Of a DNA stretch of 40,088 bases, positions 1 through 6,076 are shown piece by piece. Every line of letters starts with the position of its first letter. Position 1 is the first letter of the stretch. The translations under genes were made by a program, and so were the position numbers. The stretch covers positions 1-40,088 of IMG/VR virus record IMGVR_UViG_3300044621_000561; one strand, given 5' to 3'. The notes beneath the pieces are model-generated. The model saw only the letters and a program-made list of their open reading frames with translations, made no database searches and was not told the origin of the DNA. The stretch comes from a virus.

Positions 1-119
1 GCACTATGAATAATCTCATCAAAGAGGCGTTAGAAATTGCCATCAGTAACTGGGAGTACGACGGAGAATACGACAAAGTAAGCGAGGCAGTAACACTAAT
101 CAAGGAGGCAGAAGGAAAT
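1..119. repeat. Terminal direct repeat, left copy
   Basis: These 119 bases are identical to the last 119 bases of the window. The gene starting at 6 is complete here and truncated in the other copy, and the gene ending at 39978 has its last codons repeated at 1-9. The repeat therefore marks circularity (unit length 39,969 bp) rather than two functional loci. It may be an assembler overlap of a circular or circularly permuted genome, or less likely a true short terminal redundancy. Confidence 0.95.
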
Positions 120-125
120 GAATAA
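6..125 (+). CDS. Small acidic early protein, 39 aa
   Basis: ATG-started ORF of 39 residues beginning MNNLIKEALEIAISNWEYDG and ending in acidic residues. It is one of a chain of overlapping early genes: its ATG overlaps the stop of the zinc-finger gene before it in an ATGA (39975-39978 on the circle), and its stop lies just past the ATG of the next gene (118). A GAGGAGGAGG purine run precedes it at 39961-39970. No family is recognised. The tight coupling argues that it is real. Confidence 0.6.
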   Translation: MNNLIKEALEIAISNWEYDGEYDKVSEAVTLIKEAEGNE

Positions 126-282
126 AGAATACTATCAAGCTAAGGCAGACCTATGTCAGAAGTTGGCTATCCAACAGATGACAGAGGGCAACGCGAAAGA
201 GGCAGGAGATAACCTGATCCGTATGGTGAATGCCCTAAATCAGATTCAACTAATCAACTACAAGGAGGAGAAGGGGCTATGA
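118..282 (+). CDS. Small early protein, 54 aa
   Basis: ORF of 54 residues starting MNKEYYQAKADLCQKLAIQQ, rich in charged residues and predicted mostly helical. A Shine-Dalgarno-like AAGGAGG (102-108) lies just upstream. Its stop overlaps the next ATG in an ATGA arrangement at 279-282, which is typical of translationally coupled phage genes. The function is unknown. Confidence 0.62.
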   Translation: MNKEYYQAKADLCQKLAIQQMTEGNAKEAGDNLIRMVNALNQIQLINYKEEKGL

Positions 283-401
283 AATACACAATAACGCTGG
301 AGGTAGAGAGCAAGACAGATCCAAGAGAGTGGCACTATGGAGATACCTTTATAGTTGATGAGCCATACACAATCAAGAAAGTGGAGGAGAGCAATGCGTA
401 A
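279..401 (+). CDS. Small early protein, 40 aa
   Basis: ORF of 40 residues starting MKYTITLEVESKTDPREWHY, with an alternating hydrophobic pattern that suggests a small beta-strand protein. Strong purine-rich SD sequence (AAGGAGGAGAAGG, 262-274). It overlaps the preceding stop (ATGA) and the next start. No family is recognised. Confidence 0.58.
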   Translation: MKYTITLEVESKTDPREWHYGDTFIVDEPYTIKKVEESNA

Positions 402-597
402 ATGGATAGATAGTAAGCACAAGGAACTGTATCTACTGATCGCGGATACGATTACTGCCATACAAAATGATGACGAGAGCGAGAAGGGTATTGACGCGGT
501 AGTTGATGCCTTAGCTGACGCTTTTGAGGGCTATGACCCTTACTTTGATAGAGTCCAATTCCTAACAGACTGCGAACTAGCGGAGGCGAGCGTATGA
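394..597 (+). CDS. Early protein, 67 aa
   Basis: Start chosen at 394 because GGAGGAG at 382-388 gives a proper ribosome-binding site there. An upstream in-frame ATG at 355 lies inside the previous gene and has none. The product starts MRKWIDSKHKELYLLIADT and is acidic towards the C-terminus, with a helical central segment. It overlaps the next gene by four bases (ATGA). Function unknown. Confidence 0.7.
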   Translation: MRKWIDSKHKELYLLIADTITAIQNDDESEKGIDAVVDALADAFEGYDPYFDRVQFLTDCELAEASV

Positions 598-851
598 AAC
601 TCATCAATTTCTATGAGGTTATGAATTACAAAGGTGACATTGAGTGGGGAGGGGCGAGCGCGAGTGAGGCTATCACCTGGTTCCGCAAGGGCTTCAACAA
701 CTCTATCTTTGTATCGGTATGGAATGAGGAAGATGAGGAAGAGCCTGTCCTAGTCACCGACAAGATAGAAGTGACGAACCTATTGCTCTCCCTGCTGGTG
801 AGTGAGAGGGAGGAGTATTACCCCAAGCCCAAGAAAGAGTGGGCGCGATGA
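594..851 (+). CDS. Early protein, 85 aa
   Basis: Starts MKLINFYEVMNYKGDIEWGG with a GGAGGCGAGCG ribosome site just upstream. The sequence alternates aromatic and acidic residues and has a central segment around residue 30 (SASEAITWFRKGFNNSI) that looks like a helix. It overlaps both neighbours by ATGA. It belongs to the early block of small unknowns, where inhibitors of host or defence functions are often found; that role is only inference. Confidence 0.72.
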   Translation: MKLINFYEVMNYKGDIEWGGASASEAITWFRKGFNNSIFVSVWNEEDEEEPVLVTDKIEVTNLLLSLLVSEREEYYPKPKKEWAR

Positions 852-913
852 TATTCTTAGGCGTAATCCTGGTAACTATCCTTGCCATACCTGCTCATAG
901 TATGGGAGGATAA
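848..913 (+). CDS. Very short hydrophobic peptide, 21 aa
   Basis: ORF of 21 residues (MIFLGVILVTILAIPAHSMGG) that overlaps the preceding stop by ATGA. Nearly the whole peptide is one hydrophobic segment long enough to span a membrane. The stop is followed within five bases by the next ATG. The coupled position supports translation, but the length makes chance possible. It could be a small membrane effector or a leader peptide. Confidence 0.4.
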   Translation: MIFLGVILVTILAIPAHSMGG

Positions 914-918
914 GCTCA

Positions 919-1218
919 ATGAACCTAGATAGACGCAAGGCTAGTGCTGAGAAGCGAGCCGTATGGCTACGCAACTATCAGCGAGCACGAGGGCGAGCTA
1001 TGACACGCCTCGCACAGCAATACCCCGACCAATTCAAGGAGATCTTGGAAGAAGAAAGGCTATCTGATGAGGCTAGCGGCAAAGCGTGGAGTGATATTAC
1101 TGGCGGGAGGGCTAGCACTATGGATAGTGCTGGCTCACCCAGCAGGTCAGTTACATCTACCCAGCAACAAACCAACAGAAATCAGCAGGACGAAGGCTAC
1201 GTGGGAGGAGAAGAATGA
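919..1218 (+). CDS. Basic helical protein, 99 aa
   Basis: Starts MNLDRRKASAEKRAVWLRNY with GGAGG (906-910) nine bases before the ATG. Residues 1-50 are strongly helical and contain a YPDQFKEILEEE segment of a kind I associate with small actinophage proteins (recollection, not searched). From about residue 50 the sequence becomes Ser/Thr/Gln rich and low in complexity, exactly where the transglycosylase gene in another frame begins (1067). The tail is probably constrained by that overlap. Function unknown. Confidence 0.6.
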   Translation: MNLDRRKASAEKRAVWLRNYQRARGRAMTRLAQQYPDQFKEILEEERLSDEASGKAWSDITGGRASTMDSAGSPSRSVTSTQQQTNRNQQDEGYVGGEE

Positions 1219-1492
1219 GAACAGAAAACTGGCAAAGCAATACGCGTGGGTTGCGTTTGGTTGGAGAGGGAGAGAGTGGCTCTGCCTCCACGATTTATGG
1301 ACAAAAGAGTCTAGGTTCGACCACCTTGCGACTAACCAACAGGGAAGTTCAGCTTTTGGAATTGCTCAAATGCTTGGAGAACAGAGTCGAGATCCTAGAG
1401 TCCAAATACTTAGAGGTTTGCGATACATTTCAGAACGTTACGGCTCGCCTTGCCGCGCTCTCTCTTTCCACAATAAACGAAATCATTACTGA
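1067..1492 (+). CDS. Lytic transglycosylase/lysozyme-fold protein with N-terminal membrane anchor, 141 aa
   Basis: The N-terminus has a basic MRLAAKR followed by a hydrophobic stretch (residues 8-25), a signal anchor or signal peptide. Residues 72-141 match the compact SLT-type lysozyme fold of actinobacteria and their phages: LWTKESRFD with the putative catalytic Glu81, then GSSAFGIAQM (93-102), then GLRYISERYGSPC (117-129). The enzyme would cleave peptidoglycan outside the membrane. The gene overlaps the previous one by 152 bases in a different frame. Its place in the early unit, far from holin and endolysin, argues against a classical lysis role. A function in entry, superinfection exclusion or wall remodelling is possible. 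Confidence 0.72.
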   Translation: MRLAAKRGVILLAGGLALWIVLAHPAGQLHLPSNKPTEISRTKATWEEKNENRKLAKQYAWVAFGWRGREWLCLHDLWTKESRFDHLATNQQGSSAFGIAQMLGEQSRDPRVQILRGLRYISERYGSPCRALSFHNKRNHY

Positions 1493-1504
1493 GGAGGAGG
1501 ACAA

Positions 1505-2227
1505 GTGCTAACAGGAGTATCCCTATTCGCAGGTGTCGGCGGCTTTGACTTGGCTATGGAACGCAACGGAGTGAAGGTCGTAGCCACAGTAGAGATAGAC
1601 AAGAAGTGTAATGAGGTACTGGCTAAGCACTTCCCAACAGCTAAACAATTTACAGATGTTCAACAGGTGACAGGAAAGGATTTATTAGATGCTGGATTTG
1701 ACCCAACAAGAGGAATTATTACAGGAGGATTTCCCTGCCAAGACCTCAGCGTCGCTGGTAAGCGTGCTGGTTTGGCTGGCGAAAGAAGCGGGTTATTCTG
1801 GGAGATTGCTAGACTTGTGGAAGAAACGCAAACAGAGTGGTTCGTCCTCGAAAATGTCCCTGGTTTATTATCCTCTAACGGAGGGAAGGACTTTGGAATC
1901 GTTCTCGGGGAGATGGCCAAACTCGGGTATCGTGTCGGATGGCGTGTCCTTGATGCTCAATACTTCGGAGTACCCCAAAGAAGGCGCCGAGTCTTCATCG
2001 TTGGCAACCGTTCTGGAGACGCAGAGCGTATCGGAAAAGTATTATTTGAGCGCAACAGCGTGCGAAGGAATACTACGCAGAGCAAACCGCAGGGGCAAGA
2101 CTCTGCCACCAGCACTACAAGAAGCTTTGGTCAGACAGGTTTCGCAAAATACTCCGAAGGCGTGACGACCCTTACTGCCACCACATACAAGAGGCCTGAA
2201 GATAATGTTGTGGTTCACCAAAAGTAG
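1505..2227 (+). CDS. DNA (cytosine-5) methyltransferase, N-terminal part (frame 1 of a split gene)
   Basis: The GTG start at 1505 has a GAGGAGGAGG ribosome site. The protein carries the SAM-binding start of the C5-methyltransferase fold (SLFAGVGGFDLA, residues 6-17), the catalytic loop GGFPCQDLS with Cys78, the ENV motif (116-118) and QRRRRVF (158-164). It then enters the variable target-recognition region and stops at 2227. The missing motifs IX and X lie in another frame immediately downstream (2205-2711). It would modify phage DNA against restriction. Either the gene is frameshifted and inactive, or a +1 ribosomal shift or two-subunit assembly restores the enzyme. Confidence 0.9.
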   Translation: MLTGVSLFAGVGGFDLAMERNGVKVVATVEIDKKCNEVLAKHFPTAKQFTDVQQVTGKDLLDAGFDPTRGIITGGFPCQDLSVAGKRAGLAGERSGLFWEIARLVEETQTEWFVLENVPGLLSSNGGKDFGIVLGEMAKLGYRVGWRVLDAQYFGVPQRRRRVFIVGNRSGDAERIGKVLFERNSVRRNTTQSKPQGQDSATSTTRSFGQTGFAKYSEGVTTLTATTYKRPEDNVVVHQK

Positions 2228-2711
2228 AAGGGCGCAAAGTGAAACTGACTATGAGACGTGGGTGGAGGGTGATGTTGTGCCTACTCTAAACTCTTTTGAC
2301 AATGGAGATATTAGGACAACAACCATAATTCTATTCGAGGATAACCGCAGAGATGGGGCTAGGTTCTATGACCAGAGTCCTACATTACAGGGATATATGG
2401 GTACAGGAGGAAACAATATGCCAATGGTTCTAATGCGTATGCGTGAGGGCAAACCAGGTGGAGGTAAAGGACCGCTACTATCGGAGGACAGAAGCTTGAC
2501 TATCGCAACTAACAATGATCAAACACTATTTACTGATAGCGCAGTACGCAGGCTTACGCCTGTTGAGTGTGAGAGACTACAAGGTTTCCCTGATAACTGG
2601 ACCGAAGGTCAGTCAGACTCTACAAGATATAAACAAATGGGCAATGCCGTAGCTGTGCCTGTTGTTGATTGGCTTATCGCTGGTATTGTTGATGAAGCAA
2701 TGATAGACTAA
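2205..2711 (+). CDS. DNA (cytosine-5) methyltransferase, C-terminal part (second frame)
   Basis: This frame continues the methyltransferase after the stop at 2227. Residues 115-129 (RRLTPVECERLQGFP) are motif IX and GNAVAVPVV (146-154) is motif X. Residues 10-110 would be the target-recognition region. The two ORFs overlap by 23 bases. The ATG at 2205 has only a weak GAGG upstream. Separate translation would give a two-chain enzyme split in the same region as the natural heterodimer M.AquI. Otherwise this is the rear half of a frameshifted gene. It is the last gene of the rightward early unit. Confidence 0.82.
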   Translation: MLWFTKSRRAQSETDYETWVEGDVVPTLNSFDNGDIRTTTIILFEDNRRDGARFYDQSPTLQGYMGTGGNNMPMVLMRMREGKPGGGKGPLLSEDRSLTIATNNDQTLFTDSAVRRLTPVECERLQGFPDNWTEGQSDSTRYKQMGNAVAVPVVDWLIAGIVDEAMID

Positions 2712-2715
2712 TAGA

Positions 2716-2750
2716 ATTACTGAGATTTTCTTATCCTTTATCTCAGTAAT
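2716..2750. other. Inverted repeat after the methyltransferase gene
   Basis: An 11-base perfect inverted repeat (ATTACTGAGAT, 2716-2726, and ATCTCAGTAAT, 2740-2750) with a 13-base T/C-rich loop. It starts five bases after the stop codon and precedes the terminator by four bases. It has no T tract of its own and may protect the mRNA 3' end or assist termination. Confidence 0.6.
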
Positions 2751-2754
2751 AGAT

Positions 2755-2800
2755 AACCTCGCAGACAGAGAGTGCTAACTGCGGGGTTATTTTATTTCTT
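2755..2800 (+). terminator. Rho-independent terminator of the rightward early unit
   Basis: Ten-base stem AACCTCGCAG (2755-2764) pairing with CTGCGGGGTT (2779-2788), including one G-T pair, a 14-base loop, then a T-rich tail ATTTTATTTCTT. It lies between the convergent methyltransferase and FmdB-like genes, and its tail overlaps the 3' end of the latter. Confidence 0.85.
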
Positions 2801-2971
2801 ATGGTCAGTTGAATAGAACCCTGATCCTCTGAAAGAAACAGGAGGAGAGGACCAGAGTCTATCCATTAGGTTGCCGCAGTCAGCACAAGAGGGGGTGCTA
2901 GCTTCGGCGTGGATTGAACGCTCAACGGAAAGGGTCGTTGAACAGTTCTGACATTTGTATTCGTAGATCAT
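2792..2971 (-). CDS. FmdB-like zinc-ribbon protein, 59 aa
   Basis: Short ORF starting MIYEYKCQNC. It has two CxxC knuckles (C7/C10 and C29/C32) forming a zinc ribbon, then the FmdB-family signature FRGSGFYSTD at residues 47-56. FmdB-type proteins are small putative regulators, and their phage versions are uncharacterised. Its ATG overlaps the stop of the upstream gene (ATGA at 2968-2971), and it is the last gene of the leftward replication unit. Confidence 0.82.
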   Translation of the reverse strand: MIYEYKCQNCSTTLSVERSIHAEASTPSCADCGNLMDRLWSSPPVSFRGSGFYSTDHKK

Positions 2972-3345
2972 AAAGCAAAACCATAGTCTAGGTGGAGGAA
3001 GCCTACAAGTTTCATAATCCTGCGGGTATCAGAGAACTCTGTGGTTGCTGGCATACGTCGCTCTGACCACGCTGGTTCAGGCACACGCGATAAGTCAAAG
3101 GCGTAGATACCCTGCGGAGTGGAGTTGATGTAGTAAGGAGTGCGAGTACCCGCTTGGTTGATAAGCCTGCGATACTTCATCTCTTCAATCAGTAGGTCAG
3201 GGTAGTGCGTATGCCTACACTTCAACTCTATGTAGAGGTTCTTCTCATTGGTGGTACAGTCGAAAGAATCGTAGGCCCCTTCACTCTTTTCTAAGTCGGG
3301 GAAGTGACTAGCCTTGAGATAATCGAAGAGTTCCTGTTCTCTCAT
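2968..3345 (-). CDS. PD-(D/E)XK nuclease-like protein, 125 aa
   Basis: Residues 26-44 read YDSFDCTTNEKNLYIELKC, with an Asp29 followed by a beta-strand Glu40-x-Lys42 that looks like the catalytic core of PD-(D/E)XK nucleases. The rest is not diagnostic. The protein is about the length of a minimal nuclease domain. It is coupled to the sigma-like gene upstream (start and stop share position 3345). A nuclease or Vsr/endonuclease VII-like role is inferred only from that motif. Confidence 0.55.
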   Translation of the reverse strand: MREQELFDYLKASHFPDLEKSEGAYDSFDCTTNEKNLYIELKCRHTHYPDLLIEEMKYRRLINQAGTRTPYYINSTPQGIYAFDLSRVPEPAWSERRMPATTEFSDTRRIMKLVGFLHLDYGFAL

Positions 3346-3977
3346 TAGTTGTATGGACTCTCTCCGCCGAGTAGGTTCTGTAGCCTACGCATAACGTTCT
3401 GGACTTTACGATCGGCAGTAGAAGTAGCACAGCCTAGATAGACACCAAGTTCTTCTAGGGTTGCACTCTCGTGGTATCTCTTGATGAGAATATCTTTATC
3501 AGCTACATCAAGTTTGAGATAAGCCTTCTTGATGTCTATGAGGATAGCCAAAAGGTTTCCACCTTCTGCTGGAGCTGACTGCCTACGTGGTTGTCCATCA
3601 TTGATAAGGTTCTGTGCTGCCTCTAATACTGTGCCATCAACAACGGATGCAATAACGTGTGGCAGTAATTGACCGAGCACTACTGTGTCATAGAAGGACT
3701 CATCTCCTACCTGATAGCCAGACTTCTTAGCCTTCTCCTTGCGAGCATAACGCTCCGCGTGTCTACGCATCTGCCAAGCAATACGCTTCTCGTTGATGAC
3801 CCGTTGGATAGCGTTCTCTTCATTGAGCAAATCTGTAAAGTGATCCGACCTACTCATAGCCCAGGCGTAGCATTCCTGTATCAAATCTTCACGCTCAGTC
3901 CACTGACGATAGCGACGGAAGATACTACCCGCTACGCTTGGAACTAAATCATAGAAGACAGGATGAAGATTAGTCAT
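3345..3977 (-). CDS. Sigma-factor-like regulator, 210 aa
   Basis: The N-terminal part contains REDLIQECYAWAM (residues 29-41), resembling the DLxQE segment of sigma region 2. A basic helical stretch rich in Arg and Lys follows (60-90). The C-terminus (about 150-205) has DKDILIKRYHESATLEELG followed by a helix-turn-helix and VMRRLQNLL, as in sigma-70 region 4. It may redirect host RNA polymerase to phage promoters, perhaps late ones, or be a decayed sigma used as an anti-sigma or adaptor. Its ATG overlaps the preceding stop (ATGACTAA). Confidence 0.7.
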   Translation of the reverse strand: MTNLHPVFYDLVPSVAGSIFRRYRQWTEREDLIQECYAWAMSRSDHFTDLLNEENAIQRVINEKRIAWQMRRHAERYARKEKAKKSGYQVGDESFYDTVVLGQLLPHVIASVVDGTVLEAAQNLINDGQPRRQSAPAEGGNLLAILIDIKKAYLKLDVADKDILIKRYHESATLEELGVYLGCATSTADRKVQNVMRRLQNLLGGESPYN

Positions 3978-4089
3978 TGGCTTGTTTATTCATCTCCTCG
4001 ATATACCTATCAGCCTTCTCTTTCTTCGCCTGCGCTATCTGCTTACGGCGAAGGGCAGCCTTGTACCACGAATGCTTCTCAGTAGCCAC
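3970..4089 (-). CDS. Small basic helical protein, 39 aa
   Basis: GTG-started ORF with AAGGAG six bases upstream. The product (starting MATEKHSWYKAALRRKQIAQ) is Lys/Arg rich and entirely helical. It overlaps the sigma-like gene start by eight bases and the stop of the upstream membrane peptide by 11 bases. The short length and coupling suggest a small DNA- or protein-binding accessory. No family is recognised. Confidence 0.6.
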   Translation of the reverse strand: MATEKHSWYKAALRRKQIAQAKKEKADRYIEEMNKQAND

Positions 4090-4192
4090 GACGCTTCTCC
4101 TTTAGTTTCAGTAAGGACAAAGCAAGTAATGGACCAATAACAAATCCAACAAGCAAACTTAGTAGCACTACTACCAAAGTATTCTCAGTCAT
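4079..4192 (-). CDS. Single-pass membrane peptide, 37 aa
   Basis: Starts MTENTLVVVLLSLLVGFVIG. One hydrophobic helix (residues 5-28) is followed by a basic tail KLKEKRRGY, which predicts N-out/C-in topology. It overlaps the Nmad1 gene stop by eight bases. Such peptides in phage replication units are often of unknown function; membrane tethering or exclusion are possibilities. Confidence 0.6.
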   Translation of the reverse strand: MTENTLVVVLLSLLVGFVIGPLLALSLLKLKEKRRGY

Positions 4193-4598
4193 TAGGTAAC
4201 TCAGGCCACTTGTTCTCAAGGACTAGGATTGCAATAGCAGAATAGTTCAGTAAATCTACAAAGGAATCTCTCAAGGACTCGTTGCTTGGTGCAACTCGTG
4301 AATCAACGAGATGATTGATCCTGGCAATTTTATCGTGCATTCGCACCCGTAATCCGTTGAGTGCTCCACCTGGACTGTGAGCGATATTCTTCGGCCCGTA
4401 ATCTTTGTGTTTACGGATGAGGAGATTGCCTGCCCCGTCGAGTACTCGCCAGACATCTGCGATGAAGTCATCATCTATTTTCGCACGGGCATCGGTTGGC
4501 AGGTTATCGTACCAGCTTTGTAATCTATCGAAACTATTATCATCCCCATATCCATCAATAATCTGGCTGCCTCGTTCAGGTCTTTCTTTGTCACTCAC
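4185..4598 (-). CDS. Nucleotide modification-associated domain 1 (DUF1599-like) protein, 137 aa
   Basis: Residues 60-100 (IRKHKDYGPKNI, then GGALNGLRVRMHDKIARI) and 108-135 (SLRDSFVDLLNYSAIAIL, then NKWPEL) match the Nmad1/DUF1599 pattern, an all-helical domain related to MazG-like folds and proposed to act on modified nucleotides. The GTG start at 4598 has an AGGAGGAG site and overlaps the Toprim gene end. It would act on phage nucleotide pools or DNA modification. The biochemical activity of the family is not established. Confidence 0.75.
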   Translation of the reverse strand: MSDKERPERGSQIIDGYGDDNSFDRLQSWYDNLPTDARAKIDDDFIADVWRVLDGAGNLLIRKHKDYGPKNIAHSPGGALNGLRVRMHDKIARINHLVDSRVAPSNESLRDSFVDLLNYSAIAILVLENKWPELPND

Positions 4599-5239
4599 TT
4601 CACTCCTCCTACTAGGTGGTTTATCGCGTCAGGCCCTTCTGCCAGATACAGTTCATTGATATCCATACCTGGTGGTAATTGTACTATTTGTCCATTTGTT
4701 AGTTCGCCCACGACACGCTTGGCAAACTCAGCTCCAGGATTGGAGCCATCTTCTTTCACATCATTATCTCCGATGACATAGACAGTATCAAAGCCAGTAA
4801 ATAATCGTGCAAAGTGTGGCTTCCACGCAGCCACCCCTGGCACACCCACTGCTGGAATATCACATAGTCCAGATAAGACAACTGCATCTAATTCACCTTC
4901 ACAGATGACGATGCTTGGCGCATCAACTGTCACATCAAAAACATTATAGAGATGAGCCTTCTGTCCCAGCGGGGATCCATACTTAGGCTTACCATCATCT
5001 AATCTTCTAAACTTGAAACCTACACACAAACCTAACACCGTGATGTAAGGTATGGATAGCCAACCCTCATACATCTCGTGTCCGTTGTGAGGTTCTACAA
5101 TAGTTCCTAGCGAGAACTGCTCGGCTACATCCCTAGATATCCCACGTCCTGCGAGGTAACGCTCTGCCTCGTCGCTTAGATTCTCCGCGTACCGCGTTGC
5201 CGCCTCCTGCAAGGATTTCATCTGCTCTTTCGACTGCAT
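4595..5239 (-). CDS. DNA primase, Toprim catalytic part (second frame of a split primase)
   Basis: Residues 13-45 form the helical linker seen after the zinc domain in DnaG-type primases. The Toprim core has the conserved EGELDA (114-119) and the acidic GDND (157-160) that bind catalytic metals. It would synthesise RNA primers at the fork. The zinc-binding half is encoded upstream in a different frame (5133-5510), overlapping by 107 bases. The ATG at 5239 has an AGGG site, so independent translation as a separate chain is feasible. A frameshift fusing both is the alternative. Confidence 0.85.
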   Translation of the reverse strand: MQSKEQMKSLQEAATRYAENLSDEAERYLAGRGISRDVAEQFSLGTIVEPHNGHEMYEGWLSIPYITVLGLCVGFKFRRLDDGKPKYGSPLGQKAHLYNVFDVTVDAPSIVICEGELDAVVLSGLCDIPAVGVPGVAAWKPHFARLFTGFDTVYVIGDNDVKEDGSNPGAEFAKRVVGELTNGQIVQLPPGMDINELYLAEGPDAINHLVGGVK

Positions 5240-5510
5240 CTTTGAACCCTATCCCTTCCTTCTCCATAATAATATCTACTGCTGTGCCACCCTTACCGCA
5301 GGTGTGACAGAAATATAGATTCCCGTAGGTATCTATCACTGCTGACCTGCGACTATCGTCGTGGATGCAGCAGCGAACCGATACGTTACGCCCTTCTTTT
5401 ACTTCTCCTCCATAGAACCTGACGATATCTGCTATGGAGATTGCAGTTGAATCGGTGGTGCCTTTTCGTTTCGTCTTACGAACCACCCTGGTCCAGTCTT
5501 GTGCTGGCAT
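5133..5510 (-). CDS. DNA primase, zinc-binding (CHC2-type) part
   Basis: Residues 24-95 carry the CHC2 zinc finger of phage and bacterial primases: C47-x2-H50 and C68-x2-C71 with YFCHTCGKGG, followed by a helix typical of the domain end. It recognises template during priming. The start at 5510 has AGGAG seven bases upstream. After about residue 100 the sequence becomes Gly/Arg rich and overlaps the Toprim ORF in another frame, so the C-terminal 25 residues may be a frameshift tail rather than a folded region. Confidence 0.82.
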   Translation of the reverse strand: MPAQDWTRVVRKTKRKGTTDSTAISIADIVRFYGGEVKEGRNVSVRCCIHDDSRRSAVIDTYGNLYFCHTCGKGGTAVDIIMEKEGIGFKDAVERADEILAGGGNAVRGESKRRGRALPRRTWDI

Positions 5511-5608
5511 CCGCAGTCTCCTATACAGTTCTTATGAAAGTTCTCTGCAAAGACATACTTCTGATTAGAGTTGTATGTAGCAGCAATCTTACATTCGCTG
5601 CAAATCAT
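5432..5608 (-). CDS. Small Cys-rich putative zinc protein, 58 aa
   Basis: Starts MICSECKIAATYNS, with C3/C6 and a second cluster C28, C32, C34 and H36 (NCIGDCGCQH), a plausible zinc site. It ends PPIQLQSP. It overlaps the primase zinc-domain gene by 79 bases in another frame and the upstream stop by ATGA. The Cys pattern supports a real product; the overlap lowers confidence. Confidence 0.58.
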   Translation of the reverse strand: MICSECKIAATYNSNQKYVFAENFHKNCIGDCGCQHKTGPGWFVRRNEKAPPIQLQSP

Positions 5609-5724
5609 TCTTCGCGCTCTTCTTCCTTCTGCTCTACCTCGGTTGGTTCCTCTGGTAGTTCTACATCTACTGGTTGTGGCTTATTGATTTCACTGCTGGT
5701 GATATCACCCTGTGGTACTGGCAT
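5605..5724 (-). CDS. Small acidic disordered protein, 39 aa
   Basis: Starts MPVPQGDITSSEINKPQPVD and ends in a run of Glu. It is Pro/Glu rich with no predicted structure. AAAGGA seven bases upstream is a good ribosome site. It overlaps the resolvase gene by 20 bases and the next gene by four. It may be an adaptor tail or DNA mimic; the function is unknown. Confidence 0.58.
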   Translation of the reverse strand: MPVPQGDITSSEINKPQPVDVELPEEPTEVEQKEEEREE

Positions 5725-6076
5725 TGTTTGTCCTTTCATTTACCCATTGGTCTAAGTCTTGGATTACCCAAGCCTTCTCGACGCCGTGATTACGACGCTT
5801 GACTATAACGAAAGCCAGAGGTGAAAGATTAAGACCTCTAGCTTTCGCATAGTTCTTTGCTTCTACCTGCGCCTCGTCCCAGAAGGCAGGTAAATCTATC
5901 TTCTTACGGTTCTTACATTCTAAGATGTACGTCTCACCAGCGATGATGGTCACCAGATCGCCTTCATCTTTTGCGCCAGCTTTAGCAAGGCGCTCACAGA
6001 AGTGGCCTAGACTACGCAACCATTTCATTACATCAGTCTCAAACTTAGAACCTTTGGCCTTGTTGTAACTAGACAA
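5705..6076 (-). CDS. Holliday-junction resolvase-like PD-(D/E)XK nuclease, 123 aa
   Basis: The order of motifs fits the Hjc/phage resolvase family: SKFETDVMKWL with Glu13, GAKDEGDL with Asp40, and the strand YILECKNR with Glu53-x-Lys55. It would cut four-way junctions during replication and recombination and trim DNA before packaging. It sits between sugar-nucleotide and primase genes in the replication unit and overlaps the epimerase gene by eight bases. Confidence 0.8.
   Translation of the reverse strand: MSSYNKAKGSKFETDVMKWLRSLGHFCERLAKAGAKDEGDLVTIIAGETYILECKNRKKIDLPAFWDEAQVEAKNYAKARGLNLSPLAFVIVKRRNHGVEKAWVIQDLDQWVNERTNNASTTG

Noticed and set aside
1215-1511. 98-residue rightward ORF within the transglycosylase gene
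   Set aside because: It has an ATGA overlap at its start, but most of it is the shadow of the transglycosylase frame, which has clear catalytic motifs.
1689-2165. 158-residue rightward ORF inside the methyltransferase gene
   Set aside because: The overlapping frame carries all methyltransferase motifs; this one has none.
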